Below, piece after piece: positions 56,122-64,000 of a stretch of DNA of 64,000 nt. Both the position numbers and the translations under genes were made by a program. Each line of letters opens with the position of its first letter. Position 1 is the first letter of the stretch. The stretch is from Tetragonia tetragonoides (Eukaryota > Streptophyta > Magnoliopsida > Caryophyllales > Aizoaceae). The stretch lies in assembly GCA_038025085.1 (NCBI GenBank), contig CM076150.1, forward strand, positions 2,832,001 to 2,896,000, given 5' to 3'. The notes beneath the pieces are model-generated. The model worked only from the letters and a program-made list of their open reading frames with translations. It was not told the DNA's origin and ran no database searches.

Positions 56122-58749
56122 ATGGATCCGGATTCAGTGAAATCGACTTTCCAGAATTTAGCTTACGGCAATGTCTTGGCTGCTGCTGCTCGCAATCTCC
56201 AGAAGGTATACTACTCTCTCTCTCTCTCTCTCTCCCCCCTCTCATTTCCCTTAAATTTTCATTTTGCATATTTCTACCTTGATCCATGGTTTCGAAATTT
56301 TTGTCAACATTGTCGAAAAACTTTGCTCCCATTTGGTGTTCTTGTTGATGTGGTACTTCATGAGTGTCATTCTAAGATACTTTACTTGTTGGCGTGTTTA
56401 GTATTCTGATAAATTTTCGATTTTTCTTTTTGATTTTTTTTTTATTTTATTTTGACCATGGCCATTGGCAAATAGATAATTTCTCTTAGGGTTTGCAATT
56501 GGGAGTAAATTACTATGATTTTGGATATACTACCAAACATCTGGAATTAGGCTGTTTGTGATTCCTTGTTAAGCTCCATGTTTATTGAATCATTGAACAT
56601 TGATTGACAATTTTGTTTCAACTTGGGAAATCACAGACATAGTTTGGGAGTTTATAAAGAGATTTAAAGGCACAACCTGTGTATGGGGATACTTGATTGT
56701 GATTTGTGAATTATGCTGTGTTCTATAGGTTGTGTTACTTTATGTTGATTTAGACTCTGGACGAAGGGGACTGATGCAAAAATAATTTGAAGCTCTGCAT
56801 CAGAGAGTACAGAAACTCTTTATAATTTGAAGTTACTCACTCAACTGGTATTGTAGGAAATGGTAGCTCAACAGAATGGACCCACATCAAGTTCAGTTCA
56901 TGATGAGGTCGATCTGGATGATTTGATGGATGTAAGTTCAATAGCACGGTTTTCAGTTATCTAATGCATGCTTATACATCTTTGCAAATCTCAACCATAC
57001 ATTGCTTTATAAAATGCCAGGATCCGGAGCTGGAGAAACTGCACGCTGACAGAATTGCAGCCCTGAAGGTTTGAAATTGTATTTTCTGCTTTAATGTGAA
57101 TGTCTTACAGTAATCTATTTTAGGTTGGCTTCTCCTGTCTAAAGTCTTTAAAGAATTCACCCTAGGATTTATTTGCTTAGAAAGAAGCTGAGAAGCGACA
57201 AGAACTGAAGAAACATGGTCATGGAGAATATAGGGAGATAACTGAAGGGGATTTCCTGGGTGAAGTGACTAGCAGCGAACTAGTGATCTGCCATTTCTAC
57301 CATCGGGAGTTTTATCGATGCAAGTAAAGCCTCCGTCTCACTTTGACTATTTCTATTACTATCTACATCAAACATTTACAATTGGAGTATTGGATGAGTG
57401 TATTGGATTTTTCACACCAGTATATATATCTGAAATGATGAAATCTAATGTGATCGATGAGTAATCAGGGAAGCAAATTTATATATATATATTTTTGTCC
57501 TTTTCTGGGTGAATCAATCTTATTGTACACATGCACAGATGCATCATTTTTTTTTTCCTCTTTCCCTTAGCACTGCATGACTCATTTCTTTTTCCCTTGA
57601 GGACAGGACAGTTAGTTCTTTGACTGTCCAATCTCTGAGACAACTTCTGATTAGAGTACTTAAAACATTATAGTTGAATTAGCGACTTCCGTAGATGATT
57701 TGTTTTTGTTGGTTTGTGTCATTTTCCAGCATGTAGTATACACTAAAATTTATTGAGCTATTTGGCGATTTGGCTTGTCTGTAGATGTAGATGCCAAAAG
57801 GTTGTACATGGTCATGATCTACGCTATTTGTATATCTGGATTAAGAAGTCTGGTATGTCTTTCAGGATAATGGATAAGCATCTGAAGGTGCTAGCACCAA
57901 AGCATGTTGATTCCAAGTTTATTAAATTGGATGCAGAGGTTAGTTATCTACGTATTATACTAGCATCTCTCTACATGTTACATTATGAGGTTGTGCTCTT
58001 GTTCTGTTTGATGGTGCTCTACTCAAGGCTTGTAGCCTGTTCAATATCTGAGCATGATATATGGTGGTAATATTAAGAACTGTGCAGTTTTTTGAAAATT
58101 GATACAGGATTCAAAATGATAAAAGCTGACCTTTTTAGCCCTTATGCAGAATGCGCCTTTCTTTGTATCCAAACTTGGTATCAAAACGTTGCCATGTGTC
58201 ATATTGTTCAGGTTAGTATTCCACTAATTCTGTACGTAGATATGCATATCATAGTTTTTAAGCTATCAGCTACATCCTGCTGGAACCTCTAAGAAGTAGA
58301 AAGTGGTCTGGTACTCTGGTATTCTGTACTGAGTTACTTGGAGATTGTTGGTCTGACTAGCTATGGACAAACTGCTGCTGCATGCGTGCTTGGTATCTCG
58401 ACATAAGTCTGGAAGAGAATGTTGTGTACATTCTACTTGAATACAAATTTTCTGCATTGTTTTTTACAGTAAAGGAATTGCGGTTGATAGAGTGGTTGGA
58501 TTTCAAGACCTGGGCGCAAAAGATGATTTTTCAACAAGGACACTAGAAAATCTGTTGATCAAGAAAGGTATTACGAGTACCTTATTTTATTTGTTGACCT
58601 GCTCTTGCTATTTACATCTAATTCAATGGTTAACAGGTTTCATCCGCGAGAAGAAAAAGGATGATGATGAGAACAATGATGATGATTATTCTGACAGTAA
58701 ACGCCAGTCAGTCAGATCATCAGTGAATGCTGGCTCTGATTCGGATTAA
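56122..58749 (+). CDS. TXNDC9: Thioredoxin domain-containing protein 9 homologue
   Basis: Eight exons, GT-AG borders, frame closed exactly: 56122-56205, 56857-56931, 57021-57068, 57181-57323, 57866-57938, 58150-58211, 58470-58567, 58637-58749; 231 residues. A helical N-terminus (MDPDSVKSTFQNLAYGN; DPELEKLHADRIAALKKEAE) precedes a thioredoxin fold (EVTSSELVICHFYHREFYRC, KLGIKTLPCVILF, RVVGFQDLGAKDDF) and an acidic tail. The usual CxxC site is replaced by a YHREFYRC stretch, as is normal in this phosducin-like/TXNDC9 family. The family binds the CCT chaperonin and modulates tubulin and actin folding; this is family knowledge, not shown here. The start follows a purine-rich leader (GAAGAAGAAGAAG). 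Intron 1 opens with a (CT)n run right after the donor. The open frame through 57753-57865 is intron. Confidence 0.93.
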
Positions 58750-59089
58750 GAAAAGAAACAAGCAAACTATGAGCCTTTTTCTCATCTGGAAGATGGAATT
58801 ACTGTGTTCTGCCTCTTATATCACTATACATTATGTTTGTGCCTTCAAAATGCTTTTGAGGAATTTTGATTTAGGACGGGTATAGTGAAACCTTCTGAAC
58901 TCTGAAGTTTTGTCTTTGTTGAAACTGTTGTATACTTGTATCATTATTAGTTTCTCTCTTTTTTATTTGATTTTTTATATTTATTTTTAACATAATGCAT
59001 TTGCAATTAGCCCTGATATATATTGCAGAAACTAATTATAGGGCGGCCAGCTCCCTTGCTTGCATCTAGCTGTGTTTGATAACATTTTA
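58750..59089 (+). other. 3' untranslated region of the TXNDC9-like gene and spacer
   Basis: T-rich trailer after the stop codon. No clear AATAAA, but an AT-rich stretch around 58935-59000 would suit polyadenylation. Confidence 0.45.
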
Positions 59090-59387
59090 GGGGCCGTTTA
59101 GTTGGGGGTAATGATTAAGGGGGTAAAGGAATGAATTTATAGGCTAAAATGGGAGGTAAGTGGGGTAGTGGGGGTTAGATTTTGTGAGAAGGAGGGTAAT
59201 GATTACCCCCAATTAAGGGATAATAGAAACCCACCTGCCCCTAGGGTAATGTTATTCTCCCATTTTTCTTTATTTTCTCCATTATCCCCCCAATATTCAT
59301 TACCCTCATCACCACTCCACCTTACTATTTTAGTCTAAAAATTCATTTTATTACTCCCTTAATTATTACCCCTAACCAAACGGCCCC
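59090..59387. mobile_element. Tourist (PIF/Harbinger-type) MITE with TTA duplication
   Basis: Inverted ends GGGGCCGTTTAGTTGGGGG and complement-of CCCCTAACCAAACGGCCCC, flanked by TTA at 59087-59089 and 59388-59390. Interior: TAATGATTA/GGGGTAAT words mirrored on both arms, no coding. Confidence 0.85.
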
Positions 59388-59390
59388 TTA

Positions 59391-59888
59391 GCGTTTTATT
59401 ATCCTCTTAAGTACTTTTATTATCCTCTTTGGAGACATTGGTTTTTAAACAATACAACTGATGTTAACTAACCTTCACCCTCTCTGCACCAAAAAAAAAA
59501 AAAAAGGCTAAAATGTTGTCAAACACAACCAGATGTCTCCAAAGTAAATATGGAAAATTTTGAGCAAATTAAATATGAAAAGTACTTATGGGTGATGTTG
59601 ATGGCTTGCTCAAGGATGGTGGTTTGTTTAAGGTTGCTGCAGCTACATACGGCTAATACAATGGGTTGCTGATTGAAGGAGACAGAGAGGGGGAGCTTGG
59701 GGGAAGAGAGAAATGGAATTGGGAGGGTGCAAAGTTTTTCTTTTGATCACAGAGAGGGTGCAAAATTAAAAGAGGGTATATCATTTTGATTGAAAAAATG
59801 TTATATTGTTAAAAATCAATGTTTTCAAAGAGGCTCCCGCCTAGGTAGGATAAATGGGGTCGTTTGTATGCAACCTTACGTCTGTGAC
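59391..59888. other. Intergenic DNA, no feature recognised
   Basis: No coding region, terminal repeat or RNA gene recognised. A purine-rich stretch (GAGAGGGGGAGC-type) lies near 59680-59760. Confidence 0.45.
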
Positions 59889-60283
59889 TAGAGATGGCAC
59901 TGGGCATGATTAGTACGAGGCAAGGCACGACCGAGCACGCTTTTAGCACGGCACGACACGAGTACGGAGAAAGCACGGGCACGAATGACTGGGCCTGGGC
60001 TGGGCCCGGGCCTGGATTTGGAAAAGAAAGCACGGTGGAGCACGATCAAGCATGGAACGGCACGGCACGGCGAAAATTTTAATATTATTTGAAAAAAACA
60101 TGGGCACGGCACGCATGGCACGAGCACGGCACGATAAAAGCACGAGCACGGGCACGACCTGGACCTACCTTTTGGAAGAGCAGGCACGGCACGACACGAA
60201 GCACGACAACTATAAGCACGGCACGACACGACACTGTTTCAGAGTACGAAGACACGGCACGAGCACGGCACAAAGCCATCTTT
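59889..60283. mobile_element. GC-rich hAT-type MITE with 8-bp duplication, upstream of the PPR gene
   Basis: Inverted ends TAGAGATGGC and complement-of GCCATCTTTA, with flanks TCTGTGAC (59881-59888) and CCTGTGAC (60284-60291) matching at 7 of 8 bases. The arms are built of many GCACGGCACGACACG-type subrepeats, which create seven overlapping Arg/Ala/Cys-rich open frames on both strands, none of them a gene. The element ends about 190 bp before the PPR start codon. Confidence 0.8.
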
Positions 60284-60469
60284 ACCTGTGACTATTTCAC
60301 AGAAAGGCTGTTTCTATTTGACCCGATATAAGGTTAGTTAAGTCATGCGGAAATGATACCAAGGTCATGAATATATTACTCCCTATACTCGCTTCAATGG
60401 TTTGGTAAATGATATCAAGGTTGCCCGTTGCCACTTTACCAGTCAGAGTGAAACGGAGAGAGAGAGTAG

Positions 60470-62380
60470 ATGAAGTTGAGTTCTATGAGAAGTAATGGTG
60501 CTTCCTTCTTACTTGGAAACGGAACTCCTTTCTTCGCCTCTGGTAATCGTCTTTCCCTCCCACCTCCTCTCATCTTTCAATTTCAATTTCCATTTCAATT
60601 TCAGTATCCATTTTGTTGCCGAAATTACTCAATTAAACCACATTCGAGATATTATTATAATAATGATAAAAATGTGGATGATGATGATGGCCCTTGTGAA
60701 TTATTGTTCCTGAATTCTATGAGGGAAGAATGTAAGTTAGGGTTTACCAATATTGATCGCCCACTCTCTCTCTTCCGTCAAATGTCCTCTTTCCATCCTC
60801 TCCCTTCTGCTATTGATTTCAATCAACTCTTTACTGCTATGCTTAAAATCAAACCCTTTCCACCTTTCTCCACTGTCATCTCTCTCTCCAATCATCTTGA
60901 GTTATCTGGTCTCCCACCCGATATGCATATCATCGGCATTCTTGCCAATTGTTATTGTCGCTTAGGCCGTGTCGATTTCGGGTTCTCCCTCCTTGGTAAA
61001 CGCCTTAAGCTCGGCTATCCTCTCAACATCGTCATCTTCAGTACTTTAATTAATGGCCTTATTCATGCTAATCAATTACCCCAAGCTGTTAAACTGTTGG
61101 ATCAAATTGTCAAACTAGGCATCCAACCTGACATAGTTACCTTTAACACTATGGTCAAAGGTCTTTGCAGCACTGGCAACAATGCTGGTGCTCTCCACTT
61201 GCTCAAGAAGATGGAATCTGGTCATTGTCAGCCTGATGTTGTCATGTATAACACCATTATTAACAGCCTGTGTAAACACAAGTTCTTGCCTCAAGCTCTC
61301 GACTTGTTCTCCCACATGAAAACCAAGGGCATTTCACCGGATGTCATTACTTATAACACCTTACTTCGAGGGCTTTGCAATCTCGGTCGTTGGGAAGATG
61401 TTGAGCCAATGTTGGCTGAGATGTTGGGCAACAACATAGCTCCTGATGTTGTCATTTATAGCACCATGATTGATATGCACTGTAAAGAGGGGAAGGTGGA
61501 TGAAGCACGAGCCATACTTGACTTCATGATTAAGAAGGGTGAGACTCCAGATAGCATTACTTACAATTCTATGCTGGATGGATATTGCTTGTGTGGCAGA
61601 ATGGACGAGGCTTCAGAGCTGATGGATTTGATGGTGGAAAAGGGTTGCAAGCCTAATGTTGTGACTTTCACCACCTTGATCAATGGATATTGCAAGGATA
61701 AAAACATTGATAGAGCTCTTCGCATATTCCAAGAAATGGCTTTGGAGGGATTGAGCCCTAATGTTGTTACTTATAACACTTTGATAGATGGCTTGTGCAA
61801 GAACCATAGGCTTGAATCTGCAAGCCAACTTTTCAAGGAAATGGAAGCTCGTGGACTACATCCAAACATTGTCACATATGCTTCATTGCTTGATGGTCTG
61901 TGTAAAAGTGCACGAGTTGACGATGCCATATCAATGCTAAAGCAAATGGAGAATAAGGGATTGGTCCCTGGTATTACCATCTTCAATATCCTAATTGACG
62001 GCCTATGTGAAGCTGGGAGACTTGGACAGGCAGTGAGTTTCTTTTCCTCTCTGCAGAGTAAGGGGCCACCACCAGATGAGTATACGTACAATATACTGAT
62101 TAAAGGACTTTGTAAAGAAGGTAAATTGGATGATGCAAATGAACTATTAAAGAGAATGGAGGAAAATGGATGTCCTCCGGATGCGTGCACCTACAACACA
62201 ATTATTAAGGGATTTCTTCATGGTTTTGATGTCCGAAACGCTTTGGAGCTTCTCCAAATTATGACAGCCAAAAAGTTTGCAGCTGATGCAAACACTGCTG
62301 CTCTATTTGTTGGGTTGCTCTCTAATCCTAACATAAGCAATGAAGACAAAGCACTGCTTCAAAATTATTTCAAGATTTGA
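60470..62380 (+). CDS. P-class pentatricopeptide repeat protein, restorer-of-fertility-like
   Basis: One intronless 636-codon frame, typical of plant PPR genes. Residues 1 to about 60 are rich in Ser, Phe and basic residues with few acids, consistent with a mitochondrial (or plastid) targeting peptide. From about residue 115 there are 13-14 repeats of exactly 35 residues (for example VVTYNTLIDGLCKNHRLESA, then SQLFKEMEARGLHPN). The repeats lack the L/S types and E or DYW tails, so this is P class, and the TYNTLIDGLCK wording is that of the RFL clade. Such proteins bind specific organelle RNAs and affect processing or translation; several suppress cytoplasmic male sterility. The ATG at 60470 follows a GAGAGAGAGAG leader; a second in-frame ATG is seven codons on. 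Minus-strand frames inside are shadows. Confidence 0.95.
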   Translation: MKLSSMRSNGASFLLGNGTPFFASGNRLSLPPPLIFQFQFPFQFQYPFCCRNYSIKPHSRYYYNNDKNVDDDDGPCELLFLNSMREECKLGFTNIDRPLSLFRQMSSFHPLPSAIDFNQLFTAMLKIKPFPPFSTVISLSNHLELSGLPPDMHIIGILANCYCRLGRVDFGFSLLGKRLKLGYPLNIVIFSTLINGLIHANQLPQAVKLLDQIVKLGIQPDIVTFNTMVKGLCSTGNNAGALHLLKKMESGHCQPDVVMYNTIINSLCKHKFLPQALDLFSHMKTKGISPDVITYNTLLRGLCNLGRWEDVEPMLAEMLGNNIAPDVVIYSTMIDMHCKEGKVDEARAILDFMIKKGETPDSITYNSMLDGYCLCGRMDEASELMDLMVEKGCKPNVVTFTTLINGYCKDKNIDRALRIFQEMALEGLSPNVVTYNTLIDGLCKNHRLESASQLFKEMEARGLHPNIVTYASLLDGLCKSARVDDAISMLKQMENKGLVPGITIFNILIDGLCEAGRLGQAVSFFSSLQSKGPPPDEYTYNILIKGLCKEGKLDDANELLKRMEENGCPPDACTYNTIIKGFLHGFDVRNALELLQIMTAKKFAADANTAALFVGLLSNPNISNEDKALLQNYFKI

Positions 62381-64000
62381 GTATGTAAGTTTGTGGTGTG
62401 TTATTATACTATTTTGTATTAACTGTTTTGACAATCTGCTGTACGCTTTATGGTTCTAGCAAGTTCTCTTTTCAAATAAGCTATATTCTGTAACATGGCT
62501 GTCATACCTTCAGTAACTTGTATCTTCTGGTGCTAATTAGTTGAGGCAGATATTTGGAGCATGTCTTGTCTTTCAGAACCTTCAGCTGTATGTTAACTAC
62601 TTTATTCAATTAGATCAATCAAGTAATATCGAAGATGATTCTTATGATTTTGACCATTTGTTTCTGCAATTTCGACTACTTGTAATTCGTAAGATTCTGA
62701 TGTATGTTCCATGATTAGTTTCAAAATGTGGCTCAATATTTGGGGAAAAGTGACCAGAACTTTGAGAATACATACTCAATTTTCAGTTAAGACTATTATC
62801 TTGCTTTCACTCTGAGCATGATCTTTCAATTCATGTACATGTAAACCATGCGTCGGAACTCATTCTCCTAAAAGTCTTACTATCCTCTATTTAAGAGAAA
62901 CTACACTTTGCAGGAAAAGCATTTGCACATCATCTTCCAATGCTTGACTCTGTACAACTGCTGTATGTGTGAATCGGTTATCAAAAACGTACTACAGCTG
63001 TTTTGATTGAGGTTGGATGGAATAAGCAGTCTGTAAGAACGAATTAGTTCTCAAAACCCTATTTGACATAGTTTGTGATATATGCTGACCAGCAGTACTT
63101 GGCCATCCCCTTGACATTTTCAATGATTGTAAATTGTATAATGAAAATACTGAGCACCATGACACCAGCCTCAACAGAAAATTTAACTGGTATGCTGAAC
63201 AAATTTGACAGACCCAAGTTACGGTTGGAGATCTGCTAGGCATAATTAAGCTGTGGTTTAAATGCAAGACACTTTTTTTTTCTGTATCTTTTTTGAAATT
63301 TCATGAATGTAAAAGCTTTTAGTTGAATAGAGTAGTAGTGGCTAAGGGTTTTTCGCATCAAAATAAATAAATAAATAAATAAAATAAAATAAAATAAAAT
63401 AAATGGCAGCTCGTGGTGTCAAAGTATGAGGTGGATTTGATTCCAAGCTTTGAGCCTTCGCACTTGCGTTTACTGGTGCGTGACAAGATTCTTCGCTCTG
63501 CTTATTGGAAGGTTGTAAATGAATTGACAGAAGTAGTTTGATGATTTTAAATGGCTTTGTATGACGTACTCCAATATCAACTAGCTAACTGGGGGTGAAA
63601 CTTATTCGGATTAAATACAAAATTCAATCCAATTCAAATAAGGCGATTCGGATTGGACCTTTTCAGATTTTGTATTGAATTCAGACTCGAAAATAATAAA
63701 ATTTGGATTTTCGAATTGAATTCGGACTTACATGGTACGAAGTCGGTACACACGCTAGCGACTTTATCTGATTCGTGCTACCTAGGTTTTAAGTCTTACG
63801 AGATCTAAACAGATGACACAACACTTACGAGATCTAAGCAGATGAGATATTGCAACAGATGACAAATACATAAAGAAGTAACTATCAAACCCAATCTGAT
63901 AAATTCAAGATAGTAAAGATAGTAATACTTTTCTGTAACATCATTTAAAACAGATCATAATTAGGATAATCAATTGCAATTGCAAACCAAGACAACCATA
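62381..64000. other. 3' flank of the PPR gene, intergenic
   Basis: No further gene seen. An (AAAT)n/(AAAAT)n run lies at about 63361-63404. From about 63590 there is a TTCGGATT-rich stretch in both orientations (CAATCCAATTCAAAT, GATTCGGATTGG), possibly the start of another MITE that continues past the window. Confidence 0.45.

Noticed and set aside
57753..58070. 105-codon frame reading CRCRCQKVVHGHDLRY
   Set aside because: It spans an intron-exon border of the TXNDC9-like gene; the family sequence runs directly from YRC to KIMDKHL, so the exon starts at 57866.
59809..60331. Cluster of seven overlapping Arg/Ala/Cys-rich open frames
   Set aside because: All are produced by GCACG-type subrepeats in a GC-rich MITE with inverted ends and an 8-bp duplication.

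Overview
The window is nuclear DNA from a flowering plant. Genes have GT-AG introns, and the intergenic DNA is AT-rich and crowded with plant transposons: Copia, L1-type LINE, SINE, CACTA, hAT, Mutator-like, Stowaway, Tourist and Helitron-like elements. A dicot, perhaps in the order of beet and spinach, would fit, but that is an impression and not something shown here. I found no CRISPR array, operon or prokaryotic feature.

Layout. 1-20 kb is almost gene-free: SINEs, a Helitron-like pair of ends, an hAT element, an old and decayed Copia element (9.3-16.2 kb) that itself carries two younger hAT insertions, and a nest of MITEs (17.9-19.3 kb). 20.8-24.6 kb holds a seven-exon bHLH transcription factor of the LRL/bHLH66-69-82 type. 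25-43 kb is again repetitive: a SINE, two CACTA relatives, a 5'-truncated LINE with a 15-bp target duplication, two very long trinucleotide microsatellites, a degenerate 1.1-kb tandem array, CACTA transposase debris, and a Mutator-like element with a perfect 9-bp target duplication.

43.9-54.7 kb holds twelve exons of a coiled-coil protein that ends inside an AIR9-like (A9) domain. One intron carries a complete 4.86-kb Copia element in antisense, with LTRs that look identical, an intact 1342-codon gag-pol and a TTAAT target duplication. The first and last parts of this host gene were not found. 56.1-58.7 kb holds a complete eight-exon TXNDC9-like thioredoxin-fold gene. 60.5-62.4 kb holds an intronless P-class pentatricopeptide repeat gene of restorer-of-fertility-like type, with an hAT-type MITE ending about 190 bp before its start codon.

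The host genes are unrelated in function (transcription, a coiled-coil protein, a chaperone cofactor, organelle RNA binding) and no joint pathway is implied. The window's main interest is its readable insertion history: many elements have exact target duplications, and nesting gives their relative ages. I did not find a clearly new molecular system. The points most worth following are the young intronic Copia element, the truncated A9 gene, the gene-like interior of the Mutator element, and the 1.1-kb tandem array.
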